This document shows positions 35,207 through 44,412 of a DNA stretch of 64,000 nucleotides, piece after piece. The translations under genes and the position numbers were made by a program. The stretch covers positions 30,967 through 94,966 of the forward strand of contig JAQWNF010000030.1 in assembly GCA_029246415.1 (NCBI GenBank). The letters are read 5' to 3'. Each line of letters starts with the position of its first letter. Within the stretch, counting starts at the first letter, position 1. The notes beneath the pieces are model-generated. The model did no database searches. It had not been told where the DNA came from and worked only from the letters and a program-made list of their open reading frames with translations. The stretch is from Glaciecola sp. (GTDB lineage Bacteria; Pseudomonadota; Gammaproteobacteria; Enterobacterales; Alteromonadaceae).

Positions 35207-37336
35207 ATGATGGTCACTAAAAAAACAGCACGTATTTTCAGTACAAAAGCGATTAGCGTTTTAGGTGCGATGAGTGTTTTAGGGTTGCTAACCGCTTGTG
35301 GTCAAGCGCCACAAACTCAAACTACCGAGACACAATCAGCTACTAATTCGACTAATAGCTCACTTAGTCACTCGCTTGGTCACTCGCCTGCATCTGCACA
35401 GAGTGCTCAGGTGCTCCAGGCTGTGCAACTGAGTTTACCAGAGCAACAAGGATGGCAAATGCAACATGGTAAAGGTGCCGGTAAGCCGGTGGTATATCAA
35501 GTATTCACACGATTGTTTGGTAACACCAATACTAATAACATCCCTTGGGGCACGTTGGAAGAAAATGGCGTGGGTAAATTCGCTGATTTTACTGATACTG
35601 CATTACAGGGTATTGCTGAACTAGGTGTGTCTCATGTGTGGTATACAGGTGTACCACACCATGCTTTGGTGAATGACTACACCGCTTATGGGATCAGTAA
35701 TGATGATCCTGATGTGATTAAAGGTCGAGCAGGCTCACCCTATGCAATCAAAGACTACTATAACGTCAACCCTGATTTAGCAATTGACCCTGCCCAGCGT
35801 TTAGCGGAATTTGAAGCCCTCATCGCTCGCACACATGCTAACGGTATGAAAGTGATCATCGATATTGTACCTAATCATGTTGCCCGTCAATACGAGGCCA
35901 TATCTCGCCCAGAAGGCATAGCCAATTTAGGTGAAAAAGATGACACAAGTGTCACGTATGCCCCTAATAATAACTTCTATTATGTTCAAGGCGAGTCATT
36001 TAGTGTGCCGCAGTCGCGCAATGGCTATCAGGTACTAGGTGGTAAACCCGCTTTACTAAAAGATGGTAAGTTCGCCGAAAGTCCTGCTAAATGGACGGGG
36101 AATGGTTCACGCGCAGCACAACCGGATCTGAATGATTGGTATGAAACGGTTAAAGTCAATTACGGTGTGAGTCCCGATGGAACCTATGATTTCCCTCGAC
36201 TACCACAAGGGTATGAACAAAAAGGCGTAGCCGAGCATCATGCGTTTTGGCAAGACAAAACTCTACCTGATTCATGGTATCAGTTTTATCACATCGTACA
36301 TTATTGGCTAGAAAAAGGCGTTGACGGATTTCGCTATGATATGGCTGAAATGGTGCCAAGTGAGTTTTGGTCATTTTTGAACTCATCAATTAAAGTGAAA
36401 TATCCAGATGCGTTTTTACTTGCAGAGGTCTATAACCCAGCTCAGTTTCGTGAGTATTTGCATATAGGTAAAATGGATTACTTGTACGACAAAGTGGACT
36501 TTTATGATTCACTTAAAGCCGTCATGCAAGGTCATGGCGATGCGAGTAACTTAGCACGCATTCAAGAGCAAGTTGCAGACATAGAACCGCACATGCTGCA
36601 TTTCCTAGAAAACCATGATGAACAGCGTATTGCTAGTCCTGATTTTGCAGGTGATATGCACAAAGGTAAACCTGCATTAGTGGTTTCTGCATTGATTTCG
36701 CGTTCACCGACAATGATCTATTTCGGTCAAGAAGTGGGGGAAGATGGCAGTGAAGAAACTGGCTTTGGCGATCCGACTCGTACGACTATTTTTGATTACG
36801 CTGGAGTGCCAGCACATCAACGCTGGATGAATGACGGTAAGTTTGACGGTGGACAGTTAAGTGCAGCCGAAAAAGCCCTACGTGAGTATCATGTAAACGT
36901 CTTAAATATCTCTGCTAATCACCCTGCGATGAAAGGCAATTATATGTCTTTGCATGATGCCAATAGCGGGAACTCACAATATGGAAAATTACACTTTGCA
37001 TTCGCTCGTTATGCAAATTTAGGTACCAACGAACAAGGTCAACAACAGCATGTTGCATTGTTAGTAGTAAACAACTTTGATGCTCAAGAGAGTCTGCAAA
37101 CTACCTTATCAGTGCCACATGATGTGCTAGAAAAGTGGCACATGCCAGTGGGAAGTTACAATATGACAGAGCTCTTATCTACTGGGGTTGGTACATTACG
37201 CGTAACTAGTGCGGATGCTGTTAATGAGCTTGGTGATGTCACTAATGACATTATTAATGGCGTTTTTGATGTTAATTTGGCACCACTCGATTCAGCGGTA
37301 TTTGAACTCACTTGGGCAACGCCAACCGCGCAGTAA
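35207..37336 (+). CDS. alpha-amylase family GH13 lipoprotein
   Basis: This 709-residue enzyme hydrolyses alpha-1,4-glucans, probably at the cell surface or in the periplasm. AAGGAATT precedes ATGATG at 35207/35210. The signal ends in lipobox LTAC, followed by a Ser/Thr/Gln-rich linker. The GH13 regions are VIIDIVPNHVARQ (I, residue ~216), GFRYDMAEM (II, catalytic Asp ~376), FLLAEVYNP (III, Glu ~405) and FLENHDEQR (IV, Asp ~470). QVFTRLFG opens the catalytic domain. It lies 24 bases before the GH31 gene, suggesting an operon. It would process maltodextrins together with the pullulanase at 14311. Confidence 0.92.
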   Translation: MMVTKKTARIFSTKAISVLGAMSVLGLLTACGQAPQTQTTETQSATNSTNSSLSHSLGHSPASAQSAQVLQAVQLSLPEQQGWQMQHGKGAGKPVVYQVFTRLFGNTNTNNIPWGTLEENGVGKFADFTDTALQGIAELGVSHVWYTGVPHHALVNDYTAYGISNDDPDVIKGRAGSPYAIKDYYNVNPDLAIDPAQRLAEFEALIARTHANGMKVIIDIVPNHVARQYEAISRPEGIANLGEKDDTSVTYAPNNNFYYVQGESFSVPQSRNGYQVLGGKPALLKDGKFAESPAKWTGNGSRAAQPDLNDWYETVKVNYGVSPDGTYDFPRLPQGYEQKGVAEHHAFWQDKTLPDSWYQFYHIVHYWLEKGVDGFRYDMAEMVPSEFWSFLNSSIKVKYPDAFLLAEVYNPAQFREYLHIGKMDYLYDKVDFYDSLKAVMQGHGDASNLARIQEQVADIEPHMLHFLENHDEQRIASPDFAGDMHKGKPALVVSALISRSPTMIYFGQEVGEDGSEETGFGDPTRTTIFDYAGVPAHQRWMNDGKFDGGQLSAAEKALREYHVNVLNISANHPAMKGNYMSLHDANSGNSQYGKLHFAFARYANLGTNEQGQQQHVALLVVNNFDAQESLQTTLSVPHDVLEKWHMPVGSYNMTELLSTGVGTLRVTSADAVNELGDVTNDIINGVFDVNLAPLDSAVFELTWATPTAQ

Positions 37337-37360
37337 TATATGTTAATTAGGAATTACAGT

Positions 37361-39808
37361 ATGTTATTTTCAACCCAATATTTATCTCGCCATGTACGCC
37401 ATGTTACTTGTGTAGTTGCATTGTTTTCGTGTGCCTTTGGCGGAGCTGCACTGGCTAAATCTGATGCGCGAAATACGCTCAATGCCGTCAGCGAAATGAA
37501 TCATCAAGCAGGTATATTAACCTATCAAATCCCAAACGCGACAGTGCGGGTTACTGCGTTAAGTGACAACAGTTTTGAAGTGTTTTATGAGCCTCATCAT
37601 AGCCGTCAATTACCTTCGTTTGCATTAGTTGAGCAGACACAATCAGTAGAAACTAGTGTGAATACCAACCCGACACATATTGAGTTTAGCACGCCTAAAA
37701 GTTTCGCTCGACTTGATCCACAAACAGGTCAGTTAGCGTTTGGTTTAAACAATGAACCGGTAGTGGTGGAAGAAGAAGTTGGCTTGTTTTATACCGAAAC
37801 CTTACGTGGTTTTCGCTTTAAATTAGATTCGGGTGAACAACTAATGGGCGGTGGTCAACGCGTGTTAGGGATGGATCGCCGAGGCCATCGTATGCCGTTG
37901 TATAACCGTGCGCATTACGGCTATACCACCGAATCTAATCAGATGTATTACTCATTACCTGCAGTCTTGTCTAATCAAGATTATGCCTTGTTGTTTGATA
38001 ACTCAGCCAATGGCTTTTTAGATATCGGTCATACCAAAGACGATGTGTTGCAGTTTGAAGCGGTGGCAGGGCGCACCAGTTATATTGTGGTGCTAGGTGA
38101 TAATATTGCACAAGTCTCCAAAGAAATTGCACAAGTCACCGGTAAACAACCTTTACCGCCGCGTTGGGCATTGGGAAATTTCGCATCGCGTTTTGGTTAC
38201 CGCACACAGCAAGAAACGCAAGATACAGTACAAGCGTTTGCTGATGCGGATATTCCACTCGATGCGGTGGTGTTGGATTTATATTGGTTTGGTCCTGATA
38301 TAAAAGGGCACATGGGTAATCTTGACTGGGATCGCACAGCATTTCCACAACCTGAACAGATGATCAAAGGGTTCACTGAACAAGGTGTCAATACTATAGT
38401 GATTACCGAACCATTTATTTTATCCAGTTCCAAGCAGTGGGATAGTGCAGTCCAACACCAAGCATTAGCCAAGGATTACACTGGTCAACCGCGTCGCTTT
38501 GATTTTTACTTTGGTAATACAGGGTTGGTAGATGTGTTTGATACAGACGCACAGCGCTGGTTTAATCAATTTTATAACAAATTATACCAAGAGGGTGTCA
38601 CTGGCTGGTGGGGCGATTTGGGTGAGCCTGAGGTGCATCCTGCTGATAGTTTACACCAGTTCGGAGACTTAACCGTTACCGGAGATGAAATTCACAATGT
38701 CTATGGCCATCAATGGGCCAAAATGGTGTATGAACATCAACGCCAATTAGATCCGTCCATTCGTCCGTTTGTGATGATGCGGGCTGGCTTTTTGGGATCG
38801 CAGCGCTATGGATTGATCCCTTGGACGGGGGATGTTTCGCGGGAGTGGGGGGGACTGGTGCCGCAAGTTGAGCTGGCGTTACAAATGTCAGTATTAGGCT
38901 TAGGTTATATTCACTCTGATATTGGTGGATTTGCTGGGGGAGAAACCTTTGATCCTGAACTGTATATGCGCTGGACGCAACTGGGTGCGTTTTCACCTGT
39001 GTTCAGACCGCATGCCCAAGAGCATATTCCCTCTGAGCCAGTATTTCATGAAAAAGCAGTCAAAGACCATTCGCGTGATTATATTAAGCTACGTTATGCG
39101 CTCACACCTTATAACTATACTTTGGCGATGGAGCATAGCTCAACGGGGATGCCGTTGATGCGCCCTGTGAGCTTTTTAGATAGTGAACAGTTTACGCAAT
39201 CAGCCAGTTATTTATGGGGGGATAGCTTCTTGGTGCATCCAGTGACCGCGCCGGGTGTGTCGTCAGTTAGCATCGATTTACCTGCTGGGGTGTGGTTTGA
39301 TTATTTGGATAATCAGCGCTTCGTGGGTGACCAAGTGGTTAACGTGTCTGCGCCTTTACAAAAGCTTCCTCTATTAGTTAAAGCAGGGGCATTTGTGCCT
39401 ATGGTAGCGGCTCAACAACACCTTAAAACGTATTCGACGCAAACGTTTGATATGCATTATTATTATGATCAAAGTGTGGGTGCTAGTCACTATCGCATGT
39501 TAGAGGATGATGGTGTTTCACCTGATTCATTACTTAACAATGCCTACCAAAGTATTCATTTTAGTAGTGTGACCACAGAGTCGATTCTTGCGATTGATGC
39601 ACAGGTACAAGGGATGTATGCGACTGCACCTAAATCACGTGCAATGACTTATGTGATCCACAATATTGATTCGTTGCCCGCAGCGATAAAAATTAATGAC
39701 CGTTTACTGAGTGACAACCAGCGTCAACAAGCTTGGAATAGTGACACCAGAGAATTACGTGTTGCGGTAGATTTAGTGCAAGGCGTTGCAATAGTAGTAA
39801 CTTTGTAA
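37361..39808 (+). CDS. GH31 family alpha-glucosidase, secreted
   Basis: This 815-residue exo-acting glycosidase releases glucose from maltooligosaccharides. The start at 37361 follows TAGGAATT; an in-frame ATG at 37340 is an alternative. The signal peptide ends GGAALA-KSD. The N-terminal beta-sandwich has the MGGGQRVLGMDRRGHRMPLY loop. The barrel contains LPPRWALGNFASRFGYRT, VLDLYWFG, the nucleophile Asp in WWGDLGEPE (residue ~418) and the acid/base Asp in PWTGDVSREWGG (~491), then HSDIGGFAGG and SPVFRPHAQE. The C-terminal beta domains are typical. It is the last gene of the starch unit. Confidence 0.92.
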   Translation: MLFSTQYLSRHVRHVTCVVALFSCAFGGAALAKSDARNTLNAVSEMNHQAGILTYQIPNATVRVTALSDNSFEVFYEPHHSRQLPSFALVEQTQSVETSVNTNPTHIEFSTPKSFARLDPQTGQLAFGLNNEPVVVEEEVGLFYTETLRGFRFKLDSGEQLMGGGQRVLGMDRRGHRMPLYNRAHYGYTTESNQMYYSLPAVLSNQDYALLFDNSANGFLDIGHTKDDVLQFEAVAGRTSYIVVLGDNIAQVSKEIAQVTGKQPLPPRWALGNFASRFGYRTQQETQDTVQAFADADIPLDAVVLDLYWFGPDIKGHMGNLDWDRTAFPQPEQMIKGFTEQGVNTIVITEPFILSSSKQWDSAVQHQALAKDYTGQPRRFDFYFGNTGLVDVFDTDAQRWFNQFYNKLYQEGVTGWWGDLGEPEVHPADSLHQFGDLTVTGDEIHNVYGHQWAKMVYEHQRQLDPSIRPFVMMRAGFLGSQRYGLIPWTGDVSREWGGLVPQVELALQMSVLGLGYIHSDIGGFAGGETFDPELYMRWTQLGAFSPVFRPHAQEHIPSEPVFHEKAVKDHSRDYIKLRYALTPYNYTLAMEHSSTGMPLMRPVSFLDSEQFTQSASYLWGDSFLVHPVTAPGVSSVSIDLPAGVWFDYLDNQRFVGDQVVNVSAPLQKLPLLVKAGAFVPMVAAQQHLKTYSTQTFDMHYYYDQSVGASHYRMLEDDGVSPDSLLNNAYQSIHFSSVTTESILAIDAQVQGMYATAPKSRAMTYVIHNIDSLPAAIKINDRLLSDNQRQQAWNSDTRELRVAVDLVQGVAIVVTL

Positions 39809-39829
39809 GCCGCAGCAGTACCAACAAAC

Positions 39830-41134
39830 TTATGGAGTCACAAAGATGCGTAGTTGCTCTTTGTGATTTCGTTCGTATTGTTTGAGTTTAGCTATCGTCG
39901 CCTCGGTGAAAATATGCCCTTCAGGCAACATCAATACATACTTTTCGGTATAAATATCTTTGCTCAGTTCCATCCCGACTTTGACCTCAGCAAGCACCTT
40001 AGAGCCATCATCTGGTAAGTTTTCATGCAATACATCGAGTTTTGCCAAGACATCTAAAATATCGGGATCATACTTGGTCCCACGGTGACGATTGAGTTCA
40101 GCTTTGGCTTGAATGGCATCAAATTTTTTCGCGGTGACTTTACCGATGCGATAACGCCAAAAATCACGTGCAACAAATAAAATCCGCGCACCTACTGGAA
40201 TGTCTTTTCCGACACACATATCTGGGTAGCCTTGGCCATTAAAGTATTCAAATTGGCTTTGTATAATATCAATAACAGGCTGTAAATGTGGTAACGGAGA
40301 TAACATCATCATGGCGACGTCAACCTGTCTCACATATGCTTTTTGTTGTTCATAATTAAGATCATTAAACGCGGTGTTAAACAAATGTACTTCTTTGCCT
40401 AACAGACCAATCTGACGTAACAAAGCAGCTTGTTTGACATGTTTGACTTCGGCTGCTGGCAACTTCATTAGTTTGGCGATATCAGTGGCTAACTTACTGA
40501 CCGATTGAGCAAACAAACCGTCTAACTCAGGATGTACAGAGATACAGTTAAACAACACTTTTTCTGATGCGCTATGCTCGTGTTTAATTTTCTTTAATGC
40601 TAATTGGATCTGTTTGGTTTTTAATTCGACTTTTTTATCTAGCGACTGGGCAAGCTATTTTAATGCGCGATTTTGCTTAAAGAGTTTTTGTTGTAGGGTA
40701 TGATTTTCACGTTTGAGTTTAGTAAATTGTAAACCATCTTTAATCGTGAGTAATAAATCTTGGTTATCCCATGGCTTTTGGATGTAACGGTGAATACCAC
40801 CGTGATTGACTGCTTGCATAATAGAGTCTAAATCGGCAAATCCGGTTAAAATTACACGGTAGGTTTCGGGATAAAGCTGCGCGACTTTTTCTAGTAATTC
40901 AGCCCCAGACATATTGGGCATTTTCATATCAGAAACGATCATGGTGATGTCGTGTTTAGCAAATAAATCCAACGCCTCTTGGCCACTTGTCGCCATCAAC
41001 ATATTAATATTCGTTTTATGAATAATACGTTTAATTGAACGCAAGATACTCGGTTCATCATCGACAAACAATACCGTAAAGTTGGTTGAAGCTACTTCTG
41101 TTTTTTATGCTGTCGTGTCTGTCAATGTCGTCAT
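39830..41134 (-). pseudogene. REC-HD-GYP-like response regulator, two in-frame stops
   Basis: One 435-codon frame reads from an ATG at 41134 to 39830, broken by TAA at 41105-41107 and TAG at 40655-40657. The pieces are a REC domain (VLFVDDEPSILRSIKRI, phospho-Asp in MIVSDMKMPNMSG, GIHRYIQKPWDN), a coiled-coil linker read across the TAG (KQNRALK-stop-LAQSLDKKVELK) and an HD-GYP-like domain. That domain is itself degenerate: the HD pair is RQ (LLRQIGLLG), and the HHE...DG.GYP motif reads FEYFNGQGYP. It would not have been an active phosphodiesterase even if intact. The REC part alone might still be made from a TTG at 41071. Confidence 0.85.
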
Positions 41135-41147
41135 TCCAGTCAATGCA

Positions 41148-42833
41148 TCATATTGATGCTAATGAAACATTAGGGGGGACGTCAGTCAATAAGCAGACTG
41201 AGTTTTCTGGTAAACGTATAGTGAAACAAGTACCTACACCCAATTCACTATTAACTAGAATTTCACCACCATGTTCTCTAATAATATTAAACGAGATAGA
41301 TAGCCCTAAACCCGTGCCTTCACCTTCAGGTTTTGTCGTAAAGAAAGGATCAAACAGCTGAGTCAAATTCTCTTTGCTGATCCCAGAGCCATTATCGGTA
41401 ATTGCTATTTCTACGAAACCATTGTTCATAGAAGACTTAACGGCAATTTTACCGTTTTCTACAATAGCTTGACCTGCATTCACCAATAAATTGGTAAGCA
41501 CTTGAATAATCTTGCCCACATTTATCTCAATGTTAGGGATACTTTGGTCTAACTCTGTATTGATTTCACAGTGATATTTGAGTTGATTAGATACCATTTT
41601 AAGCGTGGTTTCAATACAATTATTGATATTAAACCATTGTTTATTATCATCATCCGCTCTTGAAAATGCCTTCATGCCAGCAATAATATCGCTAACACGT
41701 TCTAATCCATATTTTGATTCTTTAATTAGCTCAATACTATCTTCTAAAATAAAATCAATATCATGCTGGCTTAATAAAGTCTGTATTTCTTGATTGAGTT
41801 TACGCCTTTCAAACACATCATCACTGGAAATGAATTTTTGTAAGCTAAGAATGATTTCAGCAAATGAATCATTGTAACCCTGCAAACTTTCGACATTACT
41901 TTTAACAAAGCCAATTGGATTGTTTATTTCATGGGCGACGCCTGCAGCAAGTTGTCCTACAGATGCCATTTTCTCAGCTTGGCCTAATTGAGTTTGAGTT
42001 TCTTTTAAGCTTTTGTTTATCTCTTGTAATTTACCGTTACTTTTCTTGAGCATGGACGTTCGATTGACTATTTGTTCTTCTAACGATTCATTAAGCTCGA
42101 ATAACTCTCGTTGAAACTTTTTAGTGCGACGAGTTTGTTTGTTCAATGCATCTATCAATTCATTAAAAGCCTCTCCAACGACTGATATTTCTTTGTCGTT
42201 ATCAAAAGTATTGATCTTATCCGTTATTTTTTCACCAGAATTGAGTTTGGTAGTGACGTTTTCGGCGCTGACTCTAAGTTGTGTTAGTTGTCTAATAAGA
42301 TAGCCGCCAAAAATGAAAGACGTAATACTGACAAAAATGATTTCAGTAAAGGCGACACCGGCAACGACAGTTTGAATTTCATATATAGAAGTAGCAATAG
42401 TGTTTGTTTGTATGCCTAGTTCGACGCGGCCAAATAATTGACCATCAACAATAACTTCTGCATAAGTATCAAAAATATCATCGCTTACATTGTCTATAGA
42501 GTTATTAAAATTACGTGAAGAACTCAATATAGCAGGGGTGCCTGATTGCGCTAGTACCTTATTATTATTAGGGCCTAATACTCTGGCATACGCAATATCT
42601 GGTTGCTGTAAAATGACATCGACAAATGCTTCTAACGAGGCAACATCATAGGTCACGATTGCATCGGTTGTCATGGTAGCAAAAAGCTGTGAGCTGATTT
42701 GAGCTTTAGTTGTTAAGCTCTCATGCAAGATGTCTTTAACTAAACTGGTTACCATAACCGCTAGAAATAGTAAAAATGCCGCCTCAATAAAGGTGACACC
42801 AATAGCTATTTTACTGCGCAGTGAGTTGATCAT
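41148..42833 (-). CDS. membrane sensor histidine kinase
   Basis: This 561-residue kinase has a transmembrane helix at residues ~7-30, an extracytoplasmic sensor region to ~165, a second helix (~165-190) and a HAMP-like linker followed by a coiled coil (RTKKFQRELFELNESLEEQI). The H-box is LAAGVAHEINNPIGFVKSN, the N-box LTNLLVNAGQAIV, and the G-boxes ITDNGSGISKENL and GEGTGLGLSISF. Its ATG overlaps the stop of the PhnD-like gene by four bases. The broken REC gene just downstream may have been its partner. An input from the PhnD-like protein is likely. Confidence 0.9.
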   Translation of the reverse strand: MINSLRSKIAIGVTFIEAAFLLFLAVMVTSLVKDILHESLTTKAQISSQLFATMTTDAIVTYDVASLEAFVDVILQQPDIAYARVLGPNNNKVLAQSGTPAILSSSRNFNNSIDNVSDDIFDTYAEVIVDGQLFGRVELGIQTNTIATSIYEIQTVVAGVAFTEIIFVSITSFIFGGYLIRQLTQLRVSAENVTTKLNSGEKITDKINTFDNDKEISVVGEAFNELIDALNKQTRRTKKFQRELFELNESLEEQIVNRTSMLKKSNGKLQEINKSLKETQTQLGQAEKMASVGQLAAGVAHEINNPIGFVKSNVESLQGYNDSFAEIILSLQKFISSDDVFERRKLNQEIQTLLSQHDIDFILEDSIELIKESKYGLERVSDIIAGMKAFSRADDDNKQWFNINNCIETTLKMVSNQLKYHCEINTELDQSIPNIEINVGKIIQVLTNLLVNAGQAIVENGKIAVKSSMNNGFVEIAITDNGSGISKENLTQLFDPFFTTKPEGEGTGLGLSISFNIIREHGGEILVNSELGVGTCFTIRLPENSVCLLTDVPPNVSLASI

Positions 42834-43690
42834 TTTGCTTTAACGTGCTCTTTAGATATATTTAAATTTCTGACATCATCCCAGTCCGTATCATGTGCAA
42901 TGACAAAAGCATCCATACCTAGATTTTTTAAAATCTCCCTACCTATGTCGGTTGTATGCAAATTTTCTAAAGCACTTTGTATGGCAACCGTATCCTCTAC
43001 TGACAACGATGGTGATGCGGCGACTGCATGAGGAGTATAAGGTTGGGTGTTCCAAAATATCTTGAGTTGATCGCGTACTTCTTCTGGCATATTGTTAAAT
43101 GTGCGCATCACACCACCACCGGCAACAAAAAATCCTTTGCTGACATTCAAGTAAACAGAATCATGCGATGACACGTATCTAGGGGTAAAATTCACTTCGT
43201 TTAACTCGAGTTCAGCCCTAGGCAGTATTGATGCTGCAAATGCGGCGGGTGCAGGGAATGCCAACGTTTTATCATGTAAATCTTGAATAGTTTTAATATT
43301 ACTATCTTTGCGTGCCACCAAAATCCCTTTAATCTGCTTATTAGCTTGTTTGGCTATCGCATGATATTCGTTGTATTCAGAGAAATAAATGTAATGAAAA
43401 GGGTTCATGTACGCAATATCATAAGCATTTTCACTTAAGCGTTGTTCAAAATTAGGGATGTTTTTAGCTGTGGCAAATTTTACGGTTAAGCCTGTTTCAG
43501 CCGACAAATATTGAGTTAATGGCACCCATACATTCGCTAATACATTAGCAGCCTGTTGCGGCACGACACCAAACGTGATGGTTTTGTTTTTTGGGTATTG
43601 TTTAGCTGCCTGCTGTCCTGATTGCTGTGCCGATGCATTTACTGACAATGTCATCGATACCGTTAAGAGCATTGAAATAAATATGCGCAT
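42830..43690 (-). CDS. PhnD-like periplasmic binding protein
   Basis: This 286-residue secreted solute-binding protein has a signal peptide ending NASA-QQS. KTITFGVVPQQAANVLANVW, FEQRLSENAYDIAYMNPFHY and GILVARKDSNIKTIQDL match the phosphate/phosphonate-binding PhnD-like family. AFPAPAAFAASILPR contributes to the ligand loop. No ABC permease or ATPase is adjacent. It sits between an HTH-REC gene (2 bases) and a histidine kinase (overlap), so it probably acts as a sensor protein. The ligand is unknown. Confidence 0.85.
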   Translation of the reverse strand: MRIFISMLLTVSMTLSVNASAQQSGQQAAKQYPKNKTITFGVVPQQAANVLANVWVPLTQYLSAETGLTVKFATAKNIPNFEQRLSENAYDIAYMNPFHYIYFSEYNEYHAIAKQANKQIKGILVARKDSNIKTIQDLHDKTLAFPAPAAFAASILPRAELELNEVNFTPRYVSSHDSVYLNVSKGFFVAGGGVMRTFNNMPEEVRDQLKIFWNTQPYTPHAVAASPSLSVEDTVAIQSALENLHTTDIGREILKNLGMDAFVIAHDTDWDDVRNLNISKEHVKAK

Positions 43691-43692
43691 GA

Positions 43693-44268
43693 TTATGCTC
43701 CTTGGGCGAGTTGCTGAACGGTTGAAATGAGTGTTGGATTTGTATAAGGTTTTTGGATTATTGCATCTGCACCGTCAATTAGTACTTGTTGCATGTTTTC
43801 AATGGCCGTACCAGAGATGATAATAATCTTCATATTCATAAACTCAGGGTTTTCTCGGGTAAAGCGCAATATATCCAAGCCATTCATGCCCGGCATGTTC
43901 AAATCCAATGTCATGATTTGTGGTTTATGTTCATGCAGTAATGCACCTGCTTGAAAGCCGTCTTGAGCAATAATCGTATCAATATATTCACGTTGCAAAA
44001 CTCGGGAAATACTTTTACAAACATTAATATCATCGTCAATGATCAGTACCTTTGGCGGTTTTAAGGCCTCTTCAATAACTATCGTTTCATTGGGTAGTGG
44101 CAAGGCATTAGTTTTGCAAAATGCAATGAAATCTTTTTTTTCCACGCGATTATTGCCTCTGCCGGGAAGTTTATAACTTTTTAGTACCCCTTTATCGATA
44201 TAACGAATTACGGTTCTTGGTGTGACACCGAGCTGTTTTGATATGTCACCAGTAGTGAGATATTCCAT
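43693..44268 (-). CDS. HTH (MerR/excisionase-type) plus receiver domain regulator
   Basis: This 191-residue regulator has an N-terminal winged-helix DNA-binding domain (YLTTGDISKQLGVTPRTVIR, then YKLPGRGNNRVEKKDFIAF) and a C-terminal REC domain. The receiver shows VLIIDDDINVCKSISRVL, phospho-Asp in MTLDLNMPGMNG, the Ser of IIISGTA and the Lys of IIQKPY. The ATG at 44268 follows AGAGGTG. This order, DNA-binding first and receiver second, is uncommon. It heads the minus-strand unit with the PhnD-like protein and the kinase, so it is the likely output regulator. Confidence 0.88.
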   Translation of the reverse strand: MEYLTTGDISKQLGVTPRTVIRYIDKGVLKSYKLPGRGNNRVEKKDFIAFCKTNALPLPNETIVIEEALKPPKVLIIDDDINVCKSISRVLQREYIDTIIAQDGFQAGALLHEHKPQIMTLDLNMPGMNGLDILRFTRENPEFMNMKIIIISGTAIENMQQVLIDGADAIIQKPYTNPTLISTVQQLAQGA

Positions 44269-44412
44269 TTTCACCTCTTATTCATCATTGATGGTTAAGT
44301 CCCTTTAATAAGCATAGTGTAAAAAAACAGAAAGAGTAAAAAAAGAAATATGCGACAATTGCGACACACGTTTACACTAGAAAATCACAAATACTATTTT
44401 CAAGGAATGAAA

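Noticed and set aside
40655..41071. Stand-alone single-domain response regulator
   Set aside because: The frame continues through the TAG into a linker and HD-GYP-like domain, and the apparent start is a TTG in the middle of the first beta strand, so a broken larger gene fits better.
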